Shown: piece after piece, positions 22,744 through 34,264 of the stretch
Numbering within the stretch: the first letter of the stretch is position 1
Layout of the letters: each line of letters starts with the position of its first letter
Assembly (NCBI GenBank): GCA_944739405.2
Contig: OX123182.2
Span: forward strand, 54,935,183 to 54,999,182
Length of the DNA: 64,000 bases
Direction of reading: 5' to 3'
Origin: Euclidia mi
Taxonomy: Eukaryota; Arthropoda; Insecta; Lepidoptera; Erebidae
Made by a program: the position numbers and the translations under genes
Notes under the pieces: model-generated
Databases searched by the model: none
Told to the model about the DNA's origin: nothing
Seen by the model: the letters and a program-made list of their open reading frames with translations, nothing else

Positions 22744-23225
22744 AATGAAGTTACGTTTAGATGCAGTGTATTAAATTTATTATCAAACGTTAGGTATTTA
22801 AACTGGGTAGATTTGTGTAGGACCATTAGTAGTATCGCAACTTGACCCCTTGTACTCTTTTGCCACGCTAAATAATAAATAAAACAGAAACATTTTAAAG
22901 TTGACGGTAACCGAAAATCATAAGTACGTGAATGAGTTATATCTGATATGTTTGAGATCTGAGTGTGATAAAATTTATGAAATTTGGTGAGGACTGTTTG
23001 CTTATCTGTATAAATATGTTTAAATGAGTGTAATGTGTGCATCGTGTGTGTATAAGTGACAGTATGTATGAATATTGTAAACAAAGATCTATGCGTATAA
23101 TAATGTTTGACATATATGTTAGAAAAAAAATACTTGCCAATACATTTTAGGTATAATTTATAACAACTGATACTAAATGTTCTATTTCTTAATATTAAAA
23201 GAAGAATAGACATTACGGTTGCTAG
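22744..23225 (-). other. Inter-ORF spacer of the LINE
   Basis: About 480 bp between ORF1 and ORF2. The minus frames here (160 and 67 codons) are Tyr/His/Thr-rich and show no domain. Such a long spacer is unusual for LINEs, where the ORFs normally overlap or nearly touch; it may include a decayed ORF2 start or an insertion. Confidence 0.5.
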
Positions 23226-24182
23226 TCATTCAGATAATTTAAGTTTATCTAATTGATTATGTGACTTTATAAGTATTTGTTTAGCGCCTATTGCCTTTCT
23301 AAGATATATATTTCCATTTGTTGTCCAGCAAAATACGTAATTATAGGATTTAGCAAAATCTCTCGGTAGAAAGTATAATCGCCTAGCCTTAGGAGTCAGG
23401 TTATCTGATACATATATAGGTTTTGGGTCGATTTCAACCCCTAAGCAGGACGTGCTCAATGGATTTGTCTTACTATTAGTATTAAACTTTCTTACGCTGA
23501 TGATGAGTTTAGACTTTAACAACGGTGTGGCAATGTCCGCAATTACTGTGCCTGTAAAACCTTTAGAAGGCAGCCGGTATATGTCGCGCACATCTGACGA
23601 TGACAAATTAACGTTTACCGCTTGAGACACGCCGATTACCATGCTGATGATATCCTCTTTTGTTTCTTCTGGTTTCTTGGGTAGGTTCTTTATTTCAAGT
23701 TTTGTGAGGCGTGATATTCGCTGTAGCTCTTCAATATTCTCGTCCAACGTCTGGATCTACATGTGATGATCTTTGTGCAGTTGATCAAAGCTTTGACATT
23801 TGGCGCTCAGGTCATCGTATTTTGCGGAAAGAAAGTCTAACGATTTCTCAAAGTCTGTGTTTAGATTTTTTATTTCCGTGTTAATCTTTCGTATTTCTGA
23901 ATTTATATCAGAATAATATTTTTTCATCTCCGCGATTTCTGTTATTAATTTGGTCATTGAATTATCTTGTTCTTTTTTCCATAAATCAAACAAATCTGCA
24001 AGCATGGCCCTCATTTCTTCTTTAAACAGAGAGAAGCGGTCATCCAGATCCTCTTTATCCGGCTGTTTACGTCTGATACGTTTGGATACGTTACTTGACT
24101 CATTGCTGGTAAATTTTGTAACATCTTGCTCTGATCTATGGGCCTCTTTTAGTTGCGTATTCGTTTTATCCATAGTTAACAA
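23226..24182 (-). pseudogene. LINE ORF1: coiled coil plus baculovirus-FP-like domain
   Basis: One minus frame of 319 codons is interrupted by a single in-frame TAG (23757-23759). The N-terminal half, about residues 35-140, is rich in Lys/Glu/Asp with heptad-like spacing (EEMRAMLADLFDLWKKEQ, INSEIRKINTEIKNLN), predicting a coiled coil. The C-terminal half resembles the C-terminal domain of baculovirus FP25K and its insect-genome relatives: IKNLPKKPEET, SDVRDIYRLPSK, PIYVSDNLTPKARRLYFLPRDF and a final NGNIYLRK block. LINE ORF1 proteins bind element RNA and form multimers, and coiled coil plus nucleic-acid domain fits that. The family match is by memory of the motif pattern. Confidence 0.75.
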
Positions 24183-24394
24183 TATGAATACTATAATTAT
24201 ATGCGGCAGCTATTAAGCGTAGCAGACACTTGCCGATAGCGCGAGGCGAGCGTCGCTGTCGCGCCGAGCGATGCGGTGAAAGGTGTGTAGCCGTTGTCGT
24301 CGTTGGTGGGGATTGTTTCGTAGCCGTAGCGCGCGTTTCACGTAATTACTAATTTCGCGACGCCGTAGCACTGTCTCCGTGGCGCGATGCGTAA
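24183..24394 (-). promoter_or_regulatory. GC-rich 5' leader of the LINE
   Basis: CG-rich sequence (for example GCGCGAGGCGAGCGTCGCTG) between the ORF1 start and the MITE. LINEs normally carry an internal promoter in this part. No specific motif is claimed. Confidence 0.4.
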
Positions 24395-24712
24395 GAGCGG
24401 TTTCAGATTAGCGTTTTATACGCGCGTATAAGCTCGTTTTTGGAAGCGCCTGTAGGCGCGTATAGGCTCGCCTTTTGACACACGCACAACTCGTACGAGC
24501 GTTGACGCGCGTCTAAGCTCGTATAAGCGCGAGCCGTCAAAATCCATGTTGACACCGACAAGATGTCACTACAGTTTCGAGCGAACACGCCGATATATGC
24601 CCATTTACGAGAGACCGGTATTTTGACGCGCGTAATGTAGCGCGCATGTAAGCGCGTATACAGAAACGACCGTATACGCGCAGAAAAATACGCTAATTTG
24701 AAACCGCCCTTA
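24392..24712. mobile_element. MITE with GGGCGGTTTCA-type inverted ends
   Basis: The left end GAGCGGTTTCAGATTAGCGT (24395 on) is inverse to the right end ACGCTAATTTGAAACCGCCC (to 24709), with 2 mismatches in 20. Flanks are TAA on the left and TTA on the right. The inside is full of GCGCGTATA / GCTCGTATAAGC variants that are partly inverted. No transposase. The 3-bp T-A-rich flank and GGGC-type end would fit PIF/Harbinger, but that is tentative. Confidence 0.65.
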
Positions 24713-25454
24713 GGTGGTGGGACACAACAAAGCCGCGCTGTGTGTCTCGAGTTCGAGCCCAAGCAACCACGTTCACCAATCACTTTAACAAAGTCACTGT
24801 TTGTGATAAGTAGTAACTCAAACACACTATTTATCTCACTCTCGGACCGCCTAGTGGGCAGGTCCAACCGATATAAAGTCCACAGGAGTAAGCAGGATTC
24901 GATTATTTAGGTCAACTACCAATCACAGAATTTAAAAAGCCAATATTGGCTAGCAAACCGCTACGCGTCAGGTCTGTACGATCGCCGGCGTTGGAATGTC
25001 ATTCCAAATCTAATATAATAATTATAATTTCGAAAGTGTGTTTGTGTCTATGTTCTTTTTTTACGTCACAACCGACGCGACGGAGCGATTATGGTACGAT
25101 ATTTGTGAGTACAGATAGTTCGGAGGCTGGAGCGTGATAAAGGCTTTAACTGACTCTCATACCTCTCAATCTAGTGCCTCAATAAGATCGTGTCAATCGT
25201 GTCGACTTTACGATCCATGCGCATAATTTTTTGCAGGGTGTAGCTACCAATTATAAAGCAAACATAATTATGTAACTAAATCTTATTCGGGTAATTTAAT
25301 GATGTCTAATTTTATATACCGGTCTTACAAATATAATAAGGTGACAGTGGCATGTAACGCATAATGTCGTATGTCTATTTGCGATCTGTAAGGCGCTGTT
25401 ATAGTTTCTAAAATTTATATTATAGAAATGTACATTAATATTTCTCTCTATTTT
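24713..25454. other. Non-coding stretch with a LINE-like fragment
   Basis: 25025-25145 resembles part of a widespread lepidopteran LINE 3' region (TTACGTCACAACCGACGCG ... GTACAGATAGTTCGGAGG). At 24750 CTCGAGTTCGAGCCCAAG looks like an isolated B box. No gene supported. Confidence 0.45.
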
Positions 25455-25661
25455 AAAAAGACAACTCCCGTACTAGAAATAAATCCTGTGACGCGGGGGA
25501 CTTTACAAACATACATCCAACGGACACAATGAACACCCAGACTCGAAACAACAATTTATGGATCACACAAAGGGTTGTCTCGTGTGGGAATCGAACCCAC
25601 AACACTAGGCGCAGTGTCAAGCGGCGAGGTGGCTGCTTAAACCACTACGCCAACCGTGCAG
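25455..25661 (-). mobile_element. tRNA-headed SINE (family S4), copy 1
   Basis: The minus-strand head has TTGGCGTAGTGGTTTAAGC (A box) and GTGGGTTCGATTCCCAC (B box), like a tRNA. The body AATTGTTGTTTCGAGTCTGGG and GGACTTTATTTCTAGTACGG-like end are matched by the degenerate copy at 57256-57429. No CCA-ready acceptor stem or anticodon arm could be folded, so it is not a tRNA gene. Confidence 0.75.
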
Positions 25662-25926
25662 TCATTAATATTTATAACATTAGTGCGTACCCATTAGTGG
25701 TACTGCTTATACATTAATGTATAGTAAAATACATAATTACACAGTAAAATTATATAATTGCACAAATATTATAAATATATATACCTACTTACCTAGAGAT
25801 AACTATTTTGATCTGAGTAAAACCAATTTATCATTATTTACAGTGTACTTTAACTTTATTCATATTTCTTAAAATTCAAAAGATATTATTACTTACCTAT
25901 TTGTTTCATATCTCTGAATGCATATG
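25662..25926. other. AT-rich spacer
   Basis: Nothing recognised. Confidence 0.4.
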
Positions 25927-26155
25927 TTTGAGCTGTTCACTCAGAACATGCACTGACTGTAGTTAGAAATAAAACCGCGAGTTTTGTTAAACTGATATAT
26001 TTAACACTGCTAATTGATAGTTACAATAAATTGATGAATGATAGAGTGATCGCGACGCGGATTACGTGAACACTGAGGCGTACATCGCACAGTAAACCTG
26101 TAATAGCGTAAATTGCTGACGCGGGCACATTTGCTGTACGATGCAGCTCGTACAT
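25927..26155 (-). repeat. 3' LTR of the BEL/Pao element
   Basis: 229 bp. Aligns without gaps to 34265-34493 with two differences (25955 G/A and 26126 C/A in plus-strand reading), about 99% identity. On the minus strand it begins TGTACGAGCTGCATCG. A G-rich stretch (TTGGGGAGC) just upstream on the minus strand can serve as polypurine tract. Confidence 0.9.
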
Positions 26156-26739
26156 GCTCCCCAACAGCAGGAGAGATGCCGATGATAAGAATATGATGAA
26201 TAGCAATTGTAATGGTAAATGATAACAGAAATGATGAAATAAACAAACTGAATGATTAATATGCATTTTGTTTAAAGTAATAAAGTTCACATTTGTGTCT
26301 TTTCTATTTCAAACTCGTGTTTGATTGGTATAGGAGAGTTACAACTATCGCGATATATCGCGATAGTTGTGTAGTGTAGTGATCGAGTGCAAAGCTATAG
26401 CTTTGCACTCGATTTCGTAAAGAACACTTGGCCTGCCGAGGCCTTCCGACCGTGACGCGCACTGAGATAAATCGTACTCGGCTGCTGATCAGCCTTGACT
26501 TGCACTGCACTACACTCGTCACTGTTATCACGTGTGTCCTGCGGGGAAGTGGCTGCCTGCCGCCTAGAAACGACAGTCTGTCGTCTTCGCCGCTAAAGGA
26601 AGATCATTACGGCTACCAGCACGTAACTGAAGCTGTAGTGGTGAATGTCATGTGAAGACAACACCTCAGGCAATTGATTAGCTTTCTCCTTCATGGCCAT
26701 GATTTGCTGATGTAGATTTGCTAAGGTTGCATTTATGTC
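26156..26739 (-). other. Env C-terminal remnant and 3' non-coding part with palindromes
   Basis: After the env stop at 26740 the same minus frame continues with a heptad-like stretch and a hydrophobic segment near 26600-26640, read as the lost stalk and membrane anchor. Further down are two perfect, spacerless palindromes, 26341-26370 and 26382-26413. The rest to the LTR is AT-rich. Confidence 0.65.
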
Positions 26740-28245
26740 TTAGAAGTCTGTGACATTGTTCTCACTTTCCAAGAAAGGCAGAGACAGATTGAAGATATGG
26801 TCGATTTTCTCAATATGCGGGCTTGTTAACTCAGGTTTAACATTCAAAATGTTTACATTCCTTTTCTGCGCATACAATGAAAAGTCATCACCCTTCGCAA
26901 TACATGTGTGGCCAAGATTAATGATACCAGCTTTGCTTAGTTGTCTCTTTTCTATCTGATCTTCGCATATAAATCGCAATGTGTACGAATTGCAACAGAA
27001 ATAAAGATAAACTGATGGCTGATTCAGTTCGAGCCATAGATTTTTACAGGTAGATTTCCTCAGTGTGCATCGACCTTCTTCTAATTGGCAAAACTTCTCA
27101 TCTTTAGTTAAATGTAATATAGGTTTAGACAAGTCACACAATAAGGTATCTTTGTCATGTTTACATCTTTGTAACTCATTAACAGAAATTGACATGTAGG
27201 AATCTCTGTTTAAATTGATGCCAATACATTCTGCGAGCGGTAGTACTTGCACCATACTCTGTCCCAATTGATGTGGTATGGGTAACAGCTTGTACAGGTG
27301 GTAAATATCTCTGCTTATCAACGGGAATGTAGTTTCAAATATGAAGAAATTGGCCGTCATTCTCGCTTTAACTCTTAAGTACTTGTACATATCCCTTACA
27401 TTCTGAAAGTTATTGATAGGTAATGTAAGATCTCTGGATAACTGATTGGAGATTACTTGCAACTCCCTTTCAAGTTGTTGGGGCCGCAGTATGTGAAAAC
27501 TGAACTGGTTTTGATAGATATCAGTCAGGGTATCCAAAAGAGTAGATTGAATTGTTTTTAAGTTTTGCAACATAGAGTTAGCAGTGATAATGGCCAATGT
27601 AAAATCTTGTATAAGACTCAAACTTTGAATTTCTTGCTGGGCAAAATTCGCTGTTTTCTCCAAATTATTAATATGCAGATTTATAATTTTATGTTGCTTT
27701 GATATGGTAGCTTCCGTCCTTAGTAGTAGGTTAAACTCTGCCTCTACGATACTAGTCTGTTTTTGCCATAATTTGATAATATACTGCTCATTGTGTTTTA
27801 ACTGAGAGATATCGTGTTCATATCTTTCTGCGAATCGTTGGTCGAGTACGCCGAACAAGTCACTCGCCACGTATCCAACTGCATTGATAAGACCGCGGCG
27901 GCGCCTGCGCTGTCTAGCGTACGCAGAGAAATGCTGATCCGGCAGTAACTCGTTATAATACTTTACTTCGCTGTAATCGTGACGCAATTGTAATAATGTC
28001 ATATTACAAAATGTTTGATGATTTATTTTTGAACATACGCTGTCCAAGTAATTAGAAATTTTATTGAACGCTTGAGTGTCTTCCCAATAGGGCCCCATGT
28101 CGAAATACGTCACTAGAGTCCATTTGTCTCGAACAAGTTGCATTTTCGAAATAGGCTCAAAGTATAATGATTGATTGAGTGGCAAGGTGGTTATGTTGAA
28201 CGAGCATGTTGTGGCAGATATAAGGTTGAAAAATAGTATAAATGA
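26740..28245 (-). pseudogene. Envelope-like fusion protein, baculovirus-F-like, lacks anchor
   Basis: An open minus frame of 481 codons from 28185. The same frame extends upstream to about 28243 without an ATG and encodes a hydrophobic stretch that looks like a signal peptide, so the real start probably comes from splicing or is lost. Residues 92-97 are a furin-type basic run (QRRRRR), followed by a Gly-rich hydrophobic fusion-peptide-like start (GLINAVGYVASDLFG). A long helical region and a Cys-rich domain follow. This is the layout of baculovirus F and insect errantivirus envelopes. A stop at 26740-26742 removes the stalk and transmembrane segment that are still visible downstream, so the product could not be membrane-anchored. 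Confidence 0.75.
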
Positions 28246-29091
28246 TTATGCTAGACATAGAAAATTGCAACGGGGCTTTCCTTTCGGAGAATTATGCTTA
28301 GGCGAGTCAGAGCTAGTCTGGTGGTTATTCACTTGATGTTGATTCTGTGAGATGTTGTTGTTTTGATTGGTATCCGAAATGGGTAAGACAGACAACTTGA
28401 TAATAGGTCTTTTGATATACCCGTTCTTGGTTTTTAAAGTAACCACCCGAACTAAACCATCTTTGCCGGGATGGAGCTGTGTTACTCGACCCATGGCCCA
28501 TTTTCCTGGTGGTATATTATCTTCGTGAATAACAACTAGATCACCTACTTTCATGTTTTCTTTCTTATTCATCCATTTACTTCTCGCTGATAACTGGGTT
28601 AAATATTCACTTTTCCACCGATTCCAAATATCCTGTCTAATTTTTGTTATCAAATGCAACCTAGTTCTGGCGTCAAAGTCAGTTTCGATGACAGTTAATC
28701 CTGATCTGCCCGAGAGGAAATGTGCTGGAGTTAGAAAATCCAGATCTTCTGGGTCTTCTGAAAGGGCGCACAACGGTCTTGAATTCAAACACGCTTCTAT
28801 CTGTGCGAGGATCGTGGACCATTCCTCAAAGGTTAATTTTTGTTCACCTATAACGCGTTTGATATGATGCTTCAGGCTTCTTACTGCCCGTTCCCATGAG
28901 CCGCCTGCGCTTGGCCAGGATGGGGCATTGAAATGCCACTGTATATTCATATCCATGACCTCTTTCATAAAATGATCGTCTATTATTTCTTGCATTGCTA
29001 CATACTCCTTTTGCAATATTCTATTTGCGCCAACAAAGTTTGTCCCGTTGTCACTATATAAGTGACACGGTGCTCCTCTTCTAGCAGCCAT
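28246..29091 (-). pseudogene. BEL integrase, C-terminal part
   Basis: Contains the second and third catalytic positions of the DDE integrase core (YSDNGTNFVGA and GGSWERAVR) and the DUF5641-like C-terminal part (WNRWKSEYLTQL, VGDLVVIHEDNIPPGKWAMG). It is separated from the upstream integrase half by a frameshift at about 29090. Its stop (28246-28248) is in the same frame as the env-like ORF that follows. Confidence 0.9.
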
Positions 29092-31391
29092 CCTCCGGAG
29101 AGCTGAAAAATGCAGCGCTTGTGCTGTCTGATACGATTTCTATATGTGTAGCCTTCGTGACTAAACAAATAAAAATTACGATGTATCCTTTGCTAGTAAC
29201 TACACTGCGACCTTTGTTGATCTTCACATCTACAAACCCGGTGTAGTCAACACCCGTATGATAAAACGGATGGGCAGGATTGATACGCGCAACTGGTAAG
29301 TCACCCATAAGTTGCGTTTGCTTCGTTGGATCATATTTTCGGCACGTGACACAACCTCTCAAGTGTTTATTGACTGCTCTGTTGCCACTTATGATCCAAT
29401 ACCTTTGGCGTAAGTTTGCTAACGTCACCCGAGCTCCTCCGTGAAACGTGAGTTGATGTGCTTGATCTATCAACAAGGTGGTTAGCTGACTGTCATAAGG
29501 GATGATGATGGGGTATTTCATATCTGATGCGATATTTGAATTTCTAAGTCGGCCCCCGATAAGCAGAATGCCTTCACTATCCACAAATGGATTTAAGTTG
29601 GCAATTTCACTGCTAGAGGGTAACTTGCTTTGCTTCAGTAGACACGCTATGTCAGCTGAGAATTCAATTTGTTGTACGTACTTTACAATCATATGTTTAG
29701 CACGACGCAATTCTAGTAACGTTCGATATTGTTGACGATCATCTTTCTTTATAGTTAAACGTAATACCCATGCTAATATGCGCACAAGCTTATTAAATGA
29801 ACTATATTTATGTAATAATTGAAGGATGATTTCTTCGTCAGCATTTGTTTGTTTACTAATAGCGTTTACGATTTTCGGCTTTAGTTCTAAATCCGTCACG
29901 TATTTAGAAAGTGATCGTTGATCTTCTGTAAACGACTTTAGCCAGAGTGGGCCTGTCCACCACAACGTATGATTTCTAAGTTGAGAAACAGATAATCCAC
30001 GGCTTGCGCAATCTGCAGGATTATCAGTGGTGTTTACATATTGCCAATACTCCGCGGGCATAATTTCAGTTATAGATTTAACCCTATTGGCAACAAATGT
30101 TTGCCAACGACTCGGATCTCCTTGGATCCAACCTAGTACCGCAGTCGAATCTATCCAACCGTATAACTGGAGTGCGTGATCGCTAAAGCATTGCCGAATG
30201 GTGTTCATTAATCTGGCTAATAACAGTGCTCCTGACAATTCCAGTCTTGGTATTGAAATAGTCTTATTACGAGGTGCTAAACGGGTTTTGGCTGCTACCA
30301 ATGATACCTTGGTGTCATTTGATCGAGTGATCTTACAATATACTACTGCTGCGTAAGCTTTTTTAGACGCATTGCAGAAGCCATGCAATTCAATTGTGTC
30401 TCGTTCACATATGCCTATCCATCTACTTATTTCAAAGCTAATTATTTCTCGCAATTCATTCCTTAAATTGATCCACTTCTTATTGATATCTGTAGGTAAA
30501 TGATCATCCCAGGCTAATTGTGATAGCCAGACACTTTGAAATAATATTTTCATGCTCGTAGTGATTGGAGCTAGCCACCCAAGTGGGTCAAACAACTTTG
30601 AAATGTCTGACAAAATGGATCGTTAGGTGGGTATGCGATCTGATATTTCTATTTTTGATTCGAAGATAAAAACATCCTTATGGGGGTTCCAACCTAGACC
30701 TAATGTTTTAGTGGACTCCGTTTGCTTGAACTGATACGTTTGGGGATTGCATTGATCTTTGTTAAGGTCTGATAAAAGCTCCGGTTCATTGGACGTCCAT
30801 TTTCTGAGGTTGAATCCACCAGATTGTAAAAGTTGAATTATGTCAGATTTTAACTGCTTAGCCTTCTCCATAGAATAATGGCCACCACAATAGTCATCCA
30901 TATAAAAGCATTCTTCTACAGCTTTCGCAGCTTCGGGGAACCGAACTCTCTCATCTGATGCAAGCTTGCGTAATGTCAATAATGCTAAGAATGGAGCAGG
31001 AGTAGTTCCGTAGGTAACTGTAGATAAGTGGTAAGTTTTGATAGGTTCAGTTTTTGATGACCTCCACATCACTTTTTGATACTTTTGATCATCGAAATGT
31101 GTTTTTATTTGTCTAAACATCATTTCGATATCGCTGATGTATGTGACATATTTATACTGCCGCCATTTCAAAATTAGCTGTGATAGGTCCTGCTGTAAGC
31201 TTGGCCCTTTAAACATAACGTCGTTCAAGCTGTATCCAGTACTTGTCTTTGCTGACGCATTGCAAAACAACCCGAGGCTTAGTGGTGACTGCGTCTTGTC
31301 GCAAAACTGCGTGATGTGGTATAACATACTCTTTCTGAGATGAAGTCTGTTTGGATGAAGACATGTGATTTAGTTGTTCATATTGAGCCAT
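29081..31391 (-). pseudogene. BEL reverse transcriptase, RNase H and integrase N-terminal part
   Basis: RT palm: the YMDD catalytic box sits at 30893-30904, with CNASAKTSTGYSLND and TYGTTPAPFLA before it. The connection/RNase H part reads LFDPLGWLAPI, WLSQLAWDD, LHGFCNASKKAY, IPRLELSGALL, WIDSTAVLGWI and NPADCASRG. Then comes the integrase zinc-binding region (HGGARVTLANLRQRYWIISG, CVTCRKYDP) and the first core Asp (GVDYTG). Breaks: TAA at 30623-30625 in frame, and frame changes between 31441 and 31327 and near 29090. Confidence 0.9.
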
Positions 31392-31440
31392 GAACGATTT
31401 GTAATCCGACGAAAACTGTTCATTTTTGTCGAATTTTCGT

Positions 31441-33969
31441 TCAAGGCTGCGAAATTGTGCGAGAGCTTAGAGGTCTTGATATCCCCAACTTTTCTTCATG
31501 GTCAGGTTTGAGCGGAAGTCGAACTTCATACCTGCCATCTTGTAACCTTTTGGTTGTTGATAAATAAAACTGCATACATTTCTCATCTTCGGAAGTTAAC
31601 GCGGACTGCTCATGTATGTCCTCAATTTCCCAGAATTTTCGTAAATCATCCGTATCAAGAATGACGTTACAATGATATGTTTCAACATTGCCGCATAGAA
31701 TCCAGCCAAGTCGAGTCCGCTGCGCTATCGGTCGTGCAGGGCCGGCGTTGATAATGCCTTCCAATATTATTGAAGAATACATGTCCGCACCAAAGAGCAG
31801 ATCGACGGGACGACTGATGTTGAAATCTGGATCCGCGAGGCAAATGTTACTTAAAAACTCCAAGGGCGGTTTCTTAAAAGTGTAATTTGGAAGATTTTTT
31901 ATTAAGGTTTCCATGATTACGACTTCTGTTTGAAATTCGTATTCACAATGTAATGCCTTGCATGTTAAGTAGATAGTTCCTCTGCAGATGCTTTCTTTCG
32001 CACCTATGCCTGATACAACGCCTTTATTTCTTTTTCTAGGTAATCTTAACCTTTGCGCAGCACTCTCTGTTATGATAGATATTTGCGAACCTTGGTCTAT
32101 TAAAGCTCGTAAAGTATGATAAGATCCGTCCGATGATTTGACGTTAACCAGTGCTGTGGCTAAAATTACTGCTCCCGTGACATCCTGTGATACATTAGAT
32201 GCACGTTCGTTTTTATCTACTAGTGAATGTGTATTTTGCTCAGAATAATTGGAACCCAAAGCCGTCCCTGTGTTGCTACTCAAGACTGATGAGTAAGCTG
32301 AATGCAATAATGTGTTATGATTGTCATTGCATTCGCGACACCTTGAACTTGAAATGCACGCTTTGTAGTTATGATTGTACAGACAGTTTTTGCAGAGTTT
32401 CAGTTTCGCAATTATATTTAATTTTGCGTCAATTGGCATCGCAATTAATGTTTTGCAATGGAAAATTTTATGATTGCCTAAATTGCATATGGCGCATTTA
32501 TTATTGCTATTATTAGAATTAGAATAAAATGACTTATTATTTGCTACCGGGGATTGATTGAAAAAGGCATTTGGTTTGAAAATTTGAGGCTTTTTTACAT
32601 TAGACGCCGATTCCTTATTGTAATGTTGGCGTTGATAACTAGGACTGCTTGTTGATTCGGTTTTCTTTCGTGACGACTCTAATGAAGTAAACTTAGCTTC
32701 GAGATAATCTAAGAATTCTGGCAATTTATACACTTCCCTAGGATTTTTCATCGACTCTATGAAATCATCATGAGTTTCTGGGTCCAATTTTAATGATAGA
32801 AAATAAACGATTAATGGATCCCAGTTTGATATGTCAATGCCCAAGTTTTCGATGGCATGTAAACATTCCTTGGTCGTATCATGCATCCTTTTGATATGTG
32901 TCAAGGATTTTTGTTGCACAGATGGAAGGTTTACTATCCTTGCTGCGTAAGAGCAAAATATGCGTCTTGGGTTATCATATCTATGGTTGAGTATATCCCA
33001 GCACGTTTGATAATTTTCTGAGCTTATTTTCAGATGCTGGATAAGTTTTTCGGCCTCTCCTCTAACTTTGCCCTTTAGGAACTGCATCTTTTGTGCAGGT
33101 GATAATGTTGGATTGGTATGAATGGTTTCGTAGAAGAGGTCCTTAAATGATACGAATTGCTGAAAAGAACCGGTAAAGGTGGGCAACTCTACTTTCGGGG
33201 TTGATTTTTCTCTATGAGATGTAGACCATATTTTGCTGTTTATAGCATTTTTCATGCTATTATAAATAGCTTCCTGATTGGAATATGTCTCCTCATATGT
33301 TTTATTTTCACCACAGAGTTCACTGTCGATATCTCAGTGAAGCTTGTCTATTGTAGACCAACGACATTGTAAATTGTTAAGGGCATCTTCGTGTGCCCAT
33401 TTTTCTGAGATGGCATCTAAGTTTATCGCTGATACGGTGCGATGAAAGGCTCGAAAGTTGCTTGATTGCTTGCGAAACATCTCGTCTACTTTGCTGTTAG
33501 TACCACGAGACGTTGTAGCTAGACCCGCTAAGCCAGCGCGCCCAGCCCCAGGGGTCGGGGTGGTTGTCTGATATGTTGGTGTTGCGGGTCTGCTTTCTAC
33601 GGGATGCGGGATTGAACGAAAGTTGCGGAGGTACGGCTTGCTGCCCGACGGTAAAGGGCTTTTCTTACCGGATTCCACCCGATAACGTTCAATCATAGAG
33701 CGCACGGCCTCGTACGATTGACGCGTTTGCTCATATTGATTGCTGGTGAAGTAAGAATGAGAGGGATCAAGATTTTCAAATAAATAATCGTGATTCTTTT
33801 GATACTCATTCCAATAAGAAGTAAGATTCTCTATCTTTCTTTTAATATAGTCAACAGTCTTCCGTTCGGCTCCATCCTTTTTAAAGTTGGTACCGAGCTT
33901 GCTGATGGCTTCGGTAATTTGAGATTGCGTTAATAAGATCTGCGATTCCATGATGACTGATAAATACAA
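31441..33969 (-). pseudogene. BEL Gag and protease
   Basis: One minus frame with a single stop (TGA, 33334-33336). N-terminal Gag is helical and Gln-rich, then a Pro/Thr-rich linker. After the stop comes the DUF1759-type Gag core (VELPTFTGSFQQFVSFKDLF). A double zinc-binding region follows (CAICNLGNHKIFHC, then CKNC and CRECND). The retropepsin active site is RALIDQGSQISII, with D-Q-G-S in place of D-S-G-S as often seen in this superfamily. The frame ends at 31441 at the start of the RT region. Confidence 0.9.
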
Positions 33970-34264
33970 TAATATGGAAAGATCTTACTTGATTTATTCA
34001 GCTGTCGGCTCCCAAAGAATTTTCTCGAACCTGGAACCTGGTGTTAGGCAATCCTTGGTACCTGTACCTGTTTCACACCGTCACTAACGCACTGATAGTT
34101 ACTTCGATAACTTTGATTGTCTTCCAACCACGAAAGAGACCGCTTTCGCAAAGTGAAGTCCACGTGGCGCGTTAGGTTATTGTTCGGAGCGGGTGGTGCA
34201 ACGAGACCGAAACTAATGCGAGGTTCTGATATGGTACTTTGTCGAAGGACCACTGATGTTAAAC
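33970..34264 (-). promoter_or_regulatory. BEL 5' untranslated leader with primer-binding region
   Basis: Immediately after the 5' LTR on the minus strand is CAGTGGTCCTTCGAC (34241-34255), a sequence similar to the TGGTCCTGTCGA found at the same place in the second BEL element (58784-58795). This position and similarity suggest a primer-binding site. Which tRNA it matches was not tested. Confidence 0.55.

Larger units (their letters stand above)
19601..24394 (-). mobile_element. LINE with FP-like ORF1 and EN-RT ORF2
   Basis: On the minus strand the order is: GC-rich 5' leader (24394-24183), ORF1 (24182-23226), a spacer of about 480 bp, ORF2 endonuclease and RT (22743-20401, with the C terminus in other frames down to 19758), then an AC-rich tail. 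The element looks complete in layout. It is inactivated by several stops and two frameshifts. It belongs to the CR1/Jockey side of LINEs; exact clade unresolved. Confidence 0.85.

Noticed and set aside
26740..28185. Domesticated host envelope gene
   Set aside because: It sits between BEL integrase and the 3' LTR in the expected place and is truncated before the anchor; LTRs are young, so no sign of host adoption.
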